Of a stretch of 43,526 bases of DNA, positions 8,252 to 16,219 are shown one piece after another. The position numbers and the translations under genes were made by a program. The notes under the pieces are model-generated. The model was not told where the DNA came from. It was given only the letters and a program-made list of their open reading frames with translations, and searched no databases. The stretch covers positions 1 to 43,526 of the forward strand of contig JBLMZJ010000088.1 in NCBI GenBank assembly GCA_050258735.1, in the 5' to 3' direction. The number at the start of each line of letters is the position of its first letter. Position 1 is the stretch's first letter. The DNA is from Syntrophomonas_A sp050258735. GTDB lineage: Bacteria > Bacillota > Syntrophomonadia > Syntrophomonadales > Syntrophomonadaceae.

Positions 8252-9464
8252 CCTTATCCCAGCCGGTTATAATCCTCGCAAACAACTTAAGCCGGGAGAC
8301 AGCGAATTTGAAAAGATTAAAAACAGCATAACAGAATTTGGTTATGCCGATCCCATCATCATTAATAAAGATTTAACCGTAATTGGCGGCCACCAGCGGA
8401 TTTCTGTATTGAAGGCATTGGGCTTTAACGAAATTGACTGCGTGGTTATCGATATTGATAAAACCAAAGAAAAGGCTTTGAACATAGCTCTTAACAAAAT
8501 CAGTGGCGAGTGGAACAAGGAACTTTTGGCTGAATTAATTATGGACTTGCAGTCGCTGGACTATGATCTTTCATTTACAGGCTTTGACCCGCCGGAAATT
8601 GATCAACTGTTCAATGAGGTCCATGACAAAGAGATTAAAGAAGATGACTTTGATGTGGAGAAGGAACTGACAGAACCGGCAATAACCAAGCCGGGTGACC
8701 TTTGGCTGCTGGGCAGGCACCGGCTGGTTTGCGGCGACAGTACCGATCCGGAAGTGTACCCAATCCTGATGAATGGGCAAAAAGCAAACCTGGTCGTGAC
8801 AGATCCGCCATATAACGTTAACTATTCGGCCCAGGCTGGTAGCATTCAAAACGATAATCTCAAGGGTGAGGAGTTCTATAATTTCCTGCTCAAAGCATTT
8901 ACCAATATGGCCGGGAACATGGAAAGAGATGCCTCCATTTATGTATTTCACGCTGATACGGAAGGCTACAACTTCAGAAAAGCTTTCAAGGATGCGGGGT
9001 TCTACTTGTCCGGGGTTTGCATCTGGGCCAAGCAAAGCCTGGTGCTGGGCAGAAGCCCCTATCAGTGGAAACATGAGCCGGTGCTCTTCGGATGGAGAAA
9101 GGATGGCAAACACAATTGGTATGGGGACAGAAAACAAAGTACCCTCTGGAATTTCGACAGACCGTCTAAGAATGATATTCACCCAACCATGAAACCGGTG
9201 GCTCTCTGTGCCTATCCGATTAAGAACAGCAGCATGAGCAACTGCATTGTCCTTGACCCCTTTGGCGGCAGCGGCTCAACCCTTATGGCATGTGAACAGA
9301 CAAACCGTATCTGCCACACTATTGAACTGGATGAAAAATATGCTGACGTCATTGTGAAAAGGTACATTGAAACTACCGGAGATGGCAGTGTTTATCTTGT
9401 TCGGGGCGGTCAGAAAATATCATATAAAAACTTAGAAAAACCCCAACAAACCCTTGCTATTTAG
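8223..9464 (+). CDS. ParB-like domain fused to DNA methyltransferase (beta class)
   Basis: A 413-residue fusion. Residues 5-90 are a ParB/Srx-like domain (YNPRK, GGHQR at 55-59). Residues about 155-395 are an amino-methyltransferase with DPPY at 194-197 before the AdoMet loop DPFGGSGST at 345-353, the order of beta-class N4-cytosine or N6-adenine enzymes. It should methylate phage DNA at a short motif, either to escape host restriction or to regulate genes; no restriction enzyme is nearby, so it is an orphan. The start ATG 8223 follows GGAGTGAAG, inside the preceding gene. The last codons overlap the promoter-like element at 9454. Confidence 0.92.
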   Translation: MEFKKLSIDSLIPAGYNPRKQLKPGDSEFEKIKNSITEFGYADPIIINKDLTVIGGHQRISVLKALGFNEIDCVVIDIDKTKEKALNIALNKISGEWNKELLAELIMDLQSLDYDLSFTGFDPPEIDQLFNEVHDKEIKEDDFDVEKELTEPAITKPGDLWLLGRHRLVCGDSTDPEVYPILMNGQKANLVVTDPPYNVNYSAQAGSIQNDNLKGEEFYNFLLKAFTNMAGNMERDASIYVFHADTEGYNFRKAFKDAGFYLSGVCIWAKQSLVLGRSPYQWKHEPVLFGWRKDGKHNWYGDRKQSTLWNFDRPSKNDIHPTMKPVALCAYPIKNSSMSNCIVLDPFGGSGSTLMACEQTNRICHTIELDEKYADVIVKRYIETTGDGSVYLVRGGQKISYKNLEKPQQTLAI

Positions 9465-9482
9465 CCCTTTCAGAGTGATATA
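9454..9482 (+). promoter_or_regulatory. Promoter-like element P1 (upstream of amidoligase)
   Basis: TTGCTA, 17-bp spacer, GATATA, within CAGAGTGATATATGTAC. The same layout recurs at 11048 and 30680. It overlaps the 3' end of the methyltransferase gene and reads toward the amidoligase. Confidence 0.55.
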
Positions 9483-9522
9483 TGTACACACCAGAGAAAC
9501 ACACTGAAAGGAGAAAGGTAGC

Positions 9523-10425
9523 ATGTTTACAACAAGATTTGGAATTGAGATTGAGTTCACCGGGATTACCAGGAGCCAGGCTGCCGAGGTAGCAGCCGAG
9601 TTTTTAAACGGCAGCATTGAAAACAGCCGCGACCATTACGACACCAAAAAGGTACACACCCCGGACGGACGCACCTGGAAGTTCATGAGCGACGCCAGCA
9701 TCCGGAAAGAAGTAAAGCTAAACGGAAGAAAGATAAGTGCCGATACGGGATACAGCGTTGAACTGGTCAGCCCGATTCTGACCTACCACGAGGACATTGA
9801 AACCCTCCAGGAACTGGTCAGAAAACTGCGCAAGGCCGGGGCTTTTGCCAACGCCTCCTGCGGGATTCACATTCACCTGGACGGGGCGGCACACACGCCA
9901 AGAAGCATCAGGAACTTCGTAAACATAATCGCCAGCAAGAACGACCTTTTCTACAAGGCTCTGCAAATTGAGCATGAGCGGATGAGCTTCTGCAAAAAGA
10001 TGGACGCCAAGCTGGTTGATAAGATGAACACCAGGAAGCCCAGGACCATGAGAGAGATCGAGGACATTTGGTACGAAGGCTACTGCGAAAGCCGTAGCCG
10101 CCATTACCACGGCAGCCGCTACCACTTCTTGAACCTGCACAGCTTTTTCAACGGGTCAAGAACGGTTGAACTCAGAGGCTTTAACAGCGAGCTGCACGCA
10201 GGCAAAATCAGAAGCTACATTGTTTTAGCCCTGGCCATAAACCACCAAGCCCTAACTCAAAAGAGCGCCAGCACCCGGAAACCGCAGGTTGATAACGAGA
10301 AGTTCGCAATGAGAACCTACCTGAACCGAATCGGCTTTATTGGCGAAGAATTTAAAAACTGCAGAGAGCACCTTTGCAAACACCTTGAAGGGTCTGCAGC
10401 CTGGCGATTTCGCACAGCGGCATAA
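9523..10425 (+). CDS. Amidoligase family protein (glutamine synthetase-like fold)
   Basis: A 300-residue amidoligase_2-type enzyme, predicted to join a carboxyl to an amino group using ATP, with the fold of glutamine synthetase and glutamate-cysteine ligase. Visible active-site elements are GIEIEF (E9, E11), MSDASI (55-60), YSVELVSP (E80), CGIHIHLD (H116, H118) and VELRGFNS near residue 222. The C-terminal 45 residues form a basic helical module that reappears in the protein encoded at 11109-11876. The ATG at 9523 follows GAAAGGAGAAAGG. In published genomic analyses (Iyer and colleagues) phage amidoligases are linked with gamma-glutamylcyclotransferases, and here that gene is next. The natural substrate (peptide, protein tag or cell-wall peptide) is unknown. 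Confidence 0.88.
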   Translation: MFTTRFGIEIEFTGITRSQAAEVAAEFLNGSIENSRDHYDTKKVHTPDGRTWKFMSDASIRKEVKLNGRKISADTGYSVELVSPILTYHEDIETLQELVRKLRKAGAFANASCGIHIHLDGAAHTPRSIRNFVNIIASKNDLFYKALQIEHERMSFCKKMDAKLVDKMNTRKPRTMREIEDIWYEGYCESRSRHYHGSRYHFLNLHSFFNGSRTVELRGFNSELHAGKIRSYIVLALAINHQALTQKSASTRKPQVDNEKFAMRTYLNRIGFIGEEFKNCREHLCKHLEGSAAWRFRTAA

Positions 10426-10481
10426 ATAGGCAGATCTAGAGGTTCATTGATAATAAGCAAAACGCAAAGGAGGAAACCTGC

Positions 10482-10955
10482 ATGAATAAAAAGCTTTACA
10501 TAGCCTACGGTTCCAATCTTAACCTGAAACAAATGGCTCGGCGCTGCCCTACTGCTACAGTTGTGGGAGCTACGGCGATAAAAAACTACCGTCTTTTATT
10601 CAGAGGCGGCCATGACTCAGCAGTGGCAACTATAGAACCGGCAACAGGGGAAGAAGTGCCGGTTTTAATTTGGGAGCTTACCCCGGCAGATGAAGATGCT
10701 CTTGACCGTTATGAGGGCTGGCCTTTTCTTTACCGGAAGGAGACATTAAAAATCAAGCTGAACAGTAAACAGGTCAAGGCTATGGCATATATCATGAATG
10801 AGGGTATCCCGCTGGGTACTCCCGGATGTTATTATTACAGCGTCATTTTGGAGGGGTATAGGAAAGCGGGATTTGATGTAGATATATTGCGCAAGGCGGT
10901 CAGCGATTCAGCGGAACAAGAAAGGCTTATGATTCTGGAAAGGCTAAAAGGCTAA
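10482..10955 (+). CDS. Gamma-glutamylcyclotransferase-like (AIG2/GGCT) protein
   Basis: A 157-residue GGCT-fold protein. YGSNLN at residues 9-14 forms the family's substrate-binding loop, and E78 in LDRYEGWPF is the expected catalytic glutamate. GGCT enzymes release a gamma-glutamyl amine as 5-oxoproline, so with the amidoligase just upstream it could remove or trim a gamma-glutamyl-type bond that the ligase makes. That pairing is inference from neighbourhood and from the known genomic association of the two families. ATG 10482 has a strong AAAGGAGG site. A terminator follows, ending this transcription unit. Confidence 0.88.
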   Translation: MNKKLYIAYGSNLNLKQMARRCPTATVVGATAIKNYRLLFRGGHDSAVATIEPATGEEVPVLIWELTPADEDALDRYEGWPFLYRKETLKIKLNSKQVKAMAYIMNEGIPLGTPGCYYYSVILEGYRKAGFDVDILRKAVSDSAEQERLMILERLKG

Positions 10956-10988
10956 CCCGGTAAGAATAAGCTATAAAACGGTATTCTG

Positions 10989-11014
10989 AGGAACCTGGCA
11001 ACGGGTTCCTTTTC
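10989..11014 (+). terminator. Rho-independent terminator after GGCT gene
   Basis: AGGAACC (10989-10995) pairs with GGTTCCT (11004-11010), followed by TTTCT. The stem is short but GC-balanced. Confidence 0.7.
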
Positions 11015-11047
11015 TACATTTAAAACTCATGATTTTCCCGATAACCC

Positions 11048-11076
11048 TTGCTATTACCTGCGTTTAGAGTGATGTA
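11048..11076 (+). promoter_or_regulatory. Promoter-like element P2 (upstream of pseudo-amidoligase)
   Basis: TTGCTA, 17-bp spacer, GATGTA, within TAGAGTGATGTATGTAC. It shares ACCCTTGCTATT and AGAGTGATRTATGTAC with the element at 9454 although the spacer interiors differ. Confidence 0.55.
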
Positions 11077-11108
11077 TGTACTACCAAAAAACACAGGAGG
11101 CGATAGGG

Positions 11109-11876
11109 ATGGACAAGAAAGAAATCATTAAGCTATTGGAACAACACTTTGGGGTAAAGGCCAAATACATGGGTATACCTAGTTTTGCCCACCAGATTCC
11201 AGCAGGGGAGAAGTTTTATACGGTTACCAGAGAAGGGAATGTTGAAGATGCCGAAGGCAGGCCAGTAACCCTGGAATCAATAATAAACAGCCCAGCAAAC
11301 GAAGAAGCAGTCTCTGCTGCGGATGCCGAGCAAGGCTTTGATGCGGTAGAAATAACCCTACCGTTGGCAGGCCATACCGGGATTAGCCTGAGGAATATGG
11401 TTAACATGATCTACAGCAAACAAACCTTAATACAAAAAGCACTGAGCCTCCAGGAAAAGCTTATTGAGGAGGACTTAGTCCGGGAACTAAGCGACGCGAA
11501 GCTTGAAACACAAGAGGATTTTCTAACTCTGCTAATTCAAATGGGAAGCGAAAATTATCCGGGTATGAGCTTTGATCTACAGCACGGACTTATTACATTT
11601 AAATTCGGCCCAGTCTCTACTGAGCAGATTAAAGCTTGCACCGATCTGATAGCCCTTATTAACGAGAATGCCAAGATCCTAAAACATGCTTCGAGCAGGC
11701 AAGGTGAAACGGATAATGATAAATACACCTTCAGAACCTGGCTTTTAAGGCTCGGAATGATAGGGGATGAGTATAAAGCTACCAGGAAAACACTCCTGGC
11801 TAACCTTGAGGGAAATGGGGCATTTAGAAAACCCGGAGTACCGGAAGATGGTCAGAGAGGGCAATACAATGGATAG
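11109..11876 (+). CDS. Degenerate amidoligase paralogue ('virulence-related protein' type)
   Basis: A 255-residue protein of a family that databases usually call virulence-related protein, found in Firmicutes phages and integrative elements. By eye it aligns with the amidoligase at 9523. Residues 79-112 match amidoligase residues 114-147 (17 of 34 identical), and residues 202-241 match residues 257-296 (19 of 40 identical). The active-site histidines H116 and H118 are replaced by E81 and T83, the VELRGF strand by ITFKFG, and the N-terminal E-x-E is absent. Its first 60 residues are different (FGVKAKY, PSFAHQI). It may be a non-catalytic partner, regulator or decoy of the amidoligase. ATG 11109 has AGGAGG 7 bp upstream. 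Confidence 0.78.
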   Translation: MDKKEIIKLLEQHFGVKAKYMGIPSFAHQIPAGEKFYTVTREGNVEDAEGRPVTLESIINSPANEEAVSAADAEQGFDAVEITLPLAGHTGISLRNMVNMIYSKQTLIQKALSLQEKLIEEDLVRELSDAKLETQEDFLTLLIQMGSENYPGMSFDLQHGLITFKFGPVSTEQIKACTDLIALINENAKILKHASSRQGETDNDKYTFRTWLLRLGMIGDEYKATRKTLLANLEGNGAFRKPGVPEDGQRGQYNG

Positions 11877-12084
11877 ATTTTTTACGCAGATATTCTGCGA
11901 TAGATGTGGTGGCAGCCTGGAAAAAGGACGGATAATGTCCATGTTCAATACTGATTGTATCTGTATTGCTTGCAAAGAAAGGGAAACGAAACGCAGTGAT
12001 TATGGAAAGGCGTTACAGGCTGAACATGAAGAAGTCAAAAAGGGCAATTACAACTATAAAGGAATCGAAGGTAGAGACTCTTAG
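11869..12084 (+). CDS. Small zinc-ribbon protein
   Basis: A 71-residue protein with two CxxC knuckles (C9-x2-C12 and C31-x2-C34) forming one zinc ribbon, then a charged helix (RETKRSDYGKALQAEHEEVKK) and a basic tail. ATG 11869 overlaps the end of the preceding gene, so the two are probably translated together. Small ribbons of this kind often accompany the virulence-related protein in Clostridia mobile elements. Its function is unknown; nucleic acid or protein binding is the general expectation. A longer in-frame start exists at 11767 but would lie deep inside the previous gene. Confidence 0.72.
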   Translation: MDRFFTQIFCDRCGGSLEKGRIMSMFNTDCICIACKERETKRSDYGKALQAEHEEVKKGNYNYKGIEGRDS

Positions 12085-12317
12085 CTTTTGAGTGGAGCCG
12101 ATTATAGTTAAGAGGCGCAACAAAGGAAGGAATCCTCCATAATGCCAATGCCTAAATTGGCCTTGATGTATAGCCCAATAATACATACCTATTCGGGACT
12201 CCTGGGCTCTCTAAATTTATATGCTGAGGCGCAATAATAGTGAGCCACAAGTTATCAATGGATGGGAAAATTGTGAATGGGGAAAATACCCGTAAATCTC
12301 TAAAGAAGGTTATTAGC

Positions 12318-12809
12318 ATGAAGAATGCCATAATACCGATAGCTGTTGCTCTAGCTGCAGCATTAAGATGGGGCGATTGGAGAAATTGGCAGAGATATCA
12401 TTCGACGATGATGTTTTTGATAATGGGTAACCTGTTATATAACTTTCTGTATTTTGGCCATCGGTTGTGGGAATACAATCCAAATCATATTATTACGGAA
12501 TTATTGATTAATTTTATTGTCTTACCATCAACCGTATTGATTCTATTAACTAACTATCCAAATACCTTGAGACAGAAGTTTGTTAAGGCTTTAAAGTACG
12601 TTACTGTCTATTTTCTTTTTGAACTAGCATATTTCTATCACGGATTGATCAGTTACCATAACGGATGGAACTTGTGGTATTCATTACTTTGGCTTTGTAT
12701 GATGTTTCCTATTTTGTTGTTACACCATAAAAAACCTTTGCAAGCTTATGCTATATCGATATTAGTTTTTATCGTTATGATGATATATTTCCCACCAAAT
12801 TGGACATGA
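12318..12809 (+). CDS. CBO0543-type integral membrane protein
   Basis: A 163-residue membrane protein with about five hydrophobic segments and the ALRWGDWRNWQRYHSTMMF signature near the N-terminus, matching what I recall of the CBO0543 family from bacilli and clostridia. The family has no established function. I chose ATG 12318 (AGAAGG 7 bp upstream) because the family begins close to the RWGDW motif; a GTG at 12240 would add 26 polar residues. It is more AT-rich than the phage genes, reads alone, and is probably host-derived cargo carried by the prophage. The 230 bp before it contains no recognisable gene, only a repeated GAGGCGCAA (about 12110 and 12226). Confidence 0.75.
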   Translation: MKNAIIPIAVALAAALRWGDWRNWQRYHSTMMFLIMGNLLYNFLYFGHRLWEYNPNHIITELLINFIVLPSTVLILLTNYPNTLRQKFVKALKYVTVYFLFELAYFYHGLISYHNGWNLWYSLLWLCMMFPILLLHHKKPLQAYAISILVFIVMMIYFPPNWT

Positions 12810-12907
12810 GGCAATTTATATTAAAGTATACTAGGTAGTTGGTAGCGTGCATCACACGGATGATGTGCGACATCCAATATTAGATTACAAGTTTTAATAA
12901 CCAAAAG

Positions 12908-12944
12908 ACAGCCTGCTGACTGACTTAGTCGTTGGGCTGTTTTT
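12908..12944 (+). terminator. Terminator before the terminase genes
   Basis: ACAGCC (12908-12913) pairs with GGCTGT (12935-12940), with GAC/GTC pairing inside, followed by TTTTC. It isolates the cargo island from the packaging genes. Confidence 0.7.
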
Positions 12945-12969
12945 CTTTGCAGAAAAGGAGGTGATACCT

Positions 12970-13452
12970 GTGGCGCAAAGAGGCCGAAAACCCAAACCTA
13001 CCGCAATAAAAGTATTAGAAGGCAATCCCGGTAAAAGAGAACTGAATTTATCTGAACCTAAACCGGAAAAGAAAGCTCCTAAATGCCCAAGCTGGCTTGA
13101 ACCGGAAGCTAAAAAGGAATGGCGGAGAACAGCCAAGCAGCTGGAACAGCTAGGCATCCTTACGGAAATAGATATGGCGGCCTTTGCGGGGTACTGCCAG
13201 GCTTACGCAAGGTGGAAAGAAGCTGAAGAGTTCATCAGTAGGCATGGGACGATTGTAAAAACCCCATCAGGGTACTGGCAGCAGGTACCACAGGTATCGA
13301 TTGCTCAGACCTATCTAAAAATTATGAATAAATGCTGTGAGCAGTTTGGCCTCACCCCATCCGCGAGAAGCAGAATTATAACTGATAAGCAAAATGACAC
13401 TGAAGACCCCATGGAACTGTTGCTGCTTCAGGGCGGTGGCAAGAGTGTATGA
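12970..13452 (+). CDS. Terminase small subunit, P27 family
   Basis: A 160-residue P27-type small terminase that recognises phage DNA and recruits the large subunit. The basic N-terminus RGRKPKPTAIKVLEGNPGKRE is diagnostic, followed by the PSWL-x-PEAKKEWRR segment and a helical core (AAFAGYCQAYARWKEAEEF). Start GTG 12970 has AAGGAGG 8 bp upstream; the GTG at 12961 is too close to that site. The coding region overlaps the large subunit gene by about 17 bp. It probably binds the cos-like block at 7455-7554, although the usual adjacency has been broken by inserted genes. Confidence 0.93.
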   Translation: MAQRGRKPKPTAIKVLEGNPGKRELNLSEPKPEKKAPKCPSWLEPEAKKEWRRTAKQLEQLGILTEIDMAAFAGYCQAYARWKEAEEFISRHGTIVKTPSGYWQQVPQVSIAQTYLKIMNKCCEQFGLTPSARSRIITDKQNDTEDPMELLLLQGGGKSV

Positions 13453-14989
13453 CGAGAAGAAAGCCCAGCATGCCATAAACTTTATCAATTGCTTAAAACA
13501 TACCAAAGGCCAATGGCGCGGTGTACCTTTTGATCTGCTCCCCTGGCAGGATAAGATTGTTCGGGATGTATTCGGTACGGTCAAAGAAAACGGCTGCCGC
13601 CAATACAATACGGCCTATATCGAAATACCCAAAAAGAACGGCAAGAGCGAATTGGCCGCTGCAGTAGCTCTCCTTATGACCTGTGGTGATAACGAGTGGG
13701 GCGCTGAAGTTTATGGCTGTGCTTCAGATCGGCAACAGGCTTCAATTGTATTTGATGTAGCGGTTGATATGGTGGACCAATGCCCGGCTTTGAAGAAAAG
13801 AATCAAGCCGATCATGTCGGTAAAACGCCTGGTATATAAGCCGACCAACAGTTTTTATCAGGTATTATCGGCTGAGGCGTACACCAAACATGGCCTGAAC
13901 GTTCACGCAGTGGTTTTTGATGAGCTTCACGCACAGCCAAACCGGGATTTATGTGATGTAATGACCAAAGGCAGCGGTGATGCGAGACTTCAACCGCTGT
14001 TTTTCCTTATAACCACCGCCGGTACCGATAGAAACTCCATCTGTTACGAGGTACACCAAAAGGCAGTGGATCTGCTAGAAGGCAGAAAAATAGACCCCAC
14101 TTTTTATCCGGTTATTTACGGTATTAACGATGATGAAGATTGGGGTAATGAGCAAAACTGGTATAAAGCCAATCCATCCCTCGGCTATACCATTGATATA
14201 GAAAAAGTCAGGAACGCATACAACAGTGCTAGAGAAAACCCGGCTGAAGAAAACCTATTCCGCCAGCTTAGGCTTAATCAATGGGTAAAACAATCGGTTC
14301 GCTGGATGCCGATGCACTTCTGGGATGCTTGCGATGACAGAATTGAACTGGATTCGCTTCGCGGACGAGAGTGTTACGGCGGGCTGGACCTTTCCAGTAC
14401 GACCGACATTACTGCCTTTGTGCTGGTATTTCCCCCAAGGACAACTGATGAGAAATTCATTGTACTGCCCTACTTCTGGATTCCTGAGGACAACCTTAGA
14501 AAACGAGTAAGGCGAGACCACGTTCCATACGACATTTGGGAGCAGCAGGGATCTATTAAAACCACCGAAGGCAATGTCGTCCATTACGGCTTCATTGAAG
14601 CGTTTATTGAGGAACTTGGAACCAAGTACAACATTAAAGAAATTGCCTTTGACCGCTGGGGGGCAGTACAGATGGTTCAAAATCTTGAAGGTATGGGCTT
14701 TACCGTTGTTCCTTTTGGACAGGGGTATAAGGATATGTCGCCATCTTCAAAGGAACTAATGAAGCTAACCATGGAGAAGAGAATAGCACATGGCGGTAAT
14801 CCTGTGCTTCGCTGGATGATGGACAATATCTATGTTAAGACCGATCCAGCAGGAAATATCAAGCCGGATAAAGAGAAAAGCACTGAACGGATTGACGGTG
14901 CTGTTGCCCTTATTATGGCATTGGACAGGGCAATCAGGAATGAAAACCGGGCTAGTATCTATGATGAGAGAGGAATTTTGATTATATGA
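13436..14989 (+). CDS. Terminase large subunit, HK97-like
   Basis: The packaging motor and nuclease, about 517 residues. ATPase domain: Walker A PKKNGKS at about residues 65-71 and Walker B VVFDELH at about 159-165, then the coupling segment LITTAGT. RNase H-like nuclease: GGLDLSSTTD at about 314-325, AFDRWG at about 405 and ERIDGAVALI at about 483-492. Start choice is uncertain: GTG 13436 or GTG 13445 gives the usual N-terminus (VYDEKKAQHAINFINCLK); an ATG at 13394 would add 14 residues unlike the family. It normally abuts the portal gene, but 2.2 kb of foreign-looking DNA intervenes here. Confidence 0.95.
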   Translation: MARVYDEKKAQHAINFINCLKHTKGQWRGVPFDLLPWQDKIVRDVFGTVKENGCRQYNTAYIEIPKKNGKSELAAAVALLMTCGDNEWGAEVYGCASDRQQASIVFDVAVDMVDQCPALKKRIKPIMSVKRLVYKPTNSFYQVLSAEAYTKHGLNVHAVVFDELHAQPNRDLCDVMTKGSGDARLQPLFFLITTAGTDRNSICYEVHQKAVDLLEGRKIDPTFYPVIYGINDDEDWGNEQNWYKANPSLGYTIDIEKVRNAYNSARENPAEENLFRQLRLNQWVKQSVRWMPMHFWDACDDRIELDSLRGRECYGGLDLSSTTDITAFVLVFPPRTTDEKFIVLPYFWIPEDNLRKRVRRDHVPYDIWEQQGSIKTTEGNVVHYGFIEAFIEELGTKYNIKEIAFDRWGAVQMVQNLEGMGFTVVPFGQGYKDMSPSSKELMKLTMEKRIAHGGNPVLRWMMDNIYVKTDPAGNIKPDKEKSTERIDGAVALIMALDRAIRNENRASIYDERGILII

Positions 14990-15029
14990 TAAAAAAAATG
15001 ATATTATCATGAACATAAGGGAGTGGTAA

Positions 15030-16139
15030 ATGTTGTATGTTAATAGAATAAACATTAATGATTTATGGGACTCTCAAGATCTTCACCTTTGGAATGAAGC
15101 AAAGGAAGAATACTGGAGAAGAGTAGAGCAAGATAACCAACAACAACTTGAGGTAGAATACAAATTTAAGAATATAAACGCTCATGATGTTCAATCAATG
15201 CCGATTGATCAGTTTTACTCCTTTATTATTGATGATTATTTGAAATGGAAGTTTGGTAATTTATATTTAGGGAACAGACAAAAAACGTTTTCCTCTTATT
15301 ATGTGGAAGAGAAAAAGTTGCATTTATTACAGGAAATCCACAACGAGTTGTTTTCGTTTGATTTATCCAATGTAGAGCAGGGGCTGGCGATTGCGACAAA
15401 ATTATTCGGACTGCGAGTTATTGGTGCTTCTGGGTTATTAGCTGTGTTGTTCCCTTCTCATTTTGGGACCGTGGATAGATTTATAATACAATCTTTATTA
15501 CATATAGATAAATTACCCGAGCACAATAGAGTTCAATCCATCAATTCATCTGACCCTACAATTGCGGATGGTGTTTTCCTAATTGAACTAATGAAAAATA
15601 AGGCGGATGAGCTGAACCAACAATTTAAGGCCAATCAATGGCGGCCTAGAGATATCGATATGATTCTATGGGCAAACAGAGATAATAAAGCAAATAGTTC
15701 ATGCACAAAAAATACAGGTTTTGTTGATAAACAGAAGCCGATTATGAACAATATGGATACTAGTAGTTTCGATCAGACAAGGACTTCCTTTTATATGACT
15801 AGTTTTAATATGTCTGAGCTACAGGATGAGTTTGCTAATTATTTAAGGCAACAAGGAAGAAAAGAGGATAGAGTAAAAGAGGATCGTAGTTGGGCATTCA
15901 CACATTATTACCATAATATTGGCATTGATTTTTGGTATAGCTTAAAAAATGAACGTACATTAAATGAATGCTATGAATGTTATTTAAAAGTAGCATTAAA
16001 CGGAGGTTTCCGGCAACAAGGCGTAAAAGACCCTCGGGGCTACGCGTCATCTTATATAGGTTCAGTAAAAAGACTCAAAGGCTTTTTCGATACTAAATAT
16101 GGTGGGATTGATAGTTTTTTAAAGATAAATAGACCGTAA
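15030..16139 (+). CDS. Unknown protein with possible helix-hairpin-helix segment
   Basis: A 369-residue protein I cannot assign to a family. Residues 125-153 (LFGLRVIGASGLLAVLFPSH and FGTVDRF) resemble the helix-hairpin-helix and following D-R segment of DNA glycosylase-like folds. Residues about 265-365 form a charged helical domain (YLRQQGRKEDRVKEDRSW, then KDPRGYASSYIGSVKRLKGFF) that looks like a DNA-binding bundle. Its composition is clearly AT-rich compared with the head genes on both sides, a sign of late acquisition. It is followed by a GIY-YIG nuclease, so the pair may act together on DNA, for example against other phages. ATG 15030 has AAGGGAGTGG upstream. The functional reading is speculative. 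Confidence 0.6.
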   Translation: MLYVNRININDLWDSQDLHLWNEAKEEYWRRVEQDNQQQLEVEYKFKNINAHDVQSMPIDQFYSFIIDDYLKWKFGNLYLGNRQKTFSSYYVEEKKLHLLQEIHNELFSFDLSNVEQGLAIATKLFGLRVIGASGLLAVLFPSHFGTVDRFIIQSLLHIDKLPEHNRVQSINSSDPTIADGVFLIELMKNKADELNQQFKANQWRPRDIDMILWANRDNKANSSCTKNTGFVDKQKPIMNNMDTSSFDQTRTSFYMTSFNMSELQDEFANYLRQQGRKEDRVKEDRSWAFTHYYHNIGIDFWYSLKNERTLNECYECYLKVALNGGFRQQGVKDPRGYASSYIGSVKRLKGFFDTKYGGIDSFLKINRP

Positions 16140-16219
16140 AAATCTTTTTTGTTCAGTAGCAAAAATTAAAGCAGATTTTTTAAGTTTTTGAATTAGCATA
16201 GAGTGATTTGAGGTGCAGC

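Noticed and set aside
8571..9182. Minus-strand frame of 203 codons
   Set aside because: Antisense to the methyltransferase, no ribosome site, no domain.
7796..9464. Complete restriction-modification system
   Set aside because: Only a methyltransferase is present; the HNH gene belongs to packaging and the zinc-ribbon protein has no nuclease motif.
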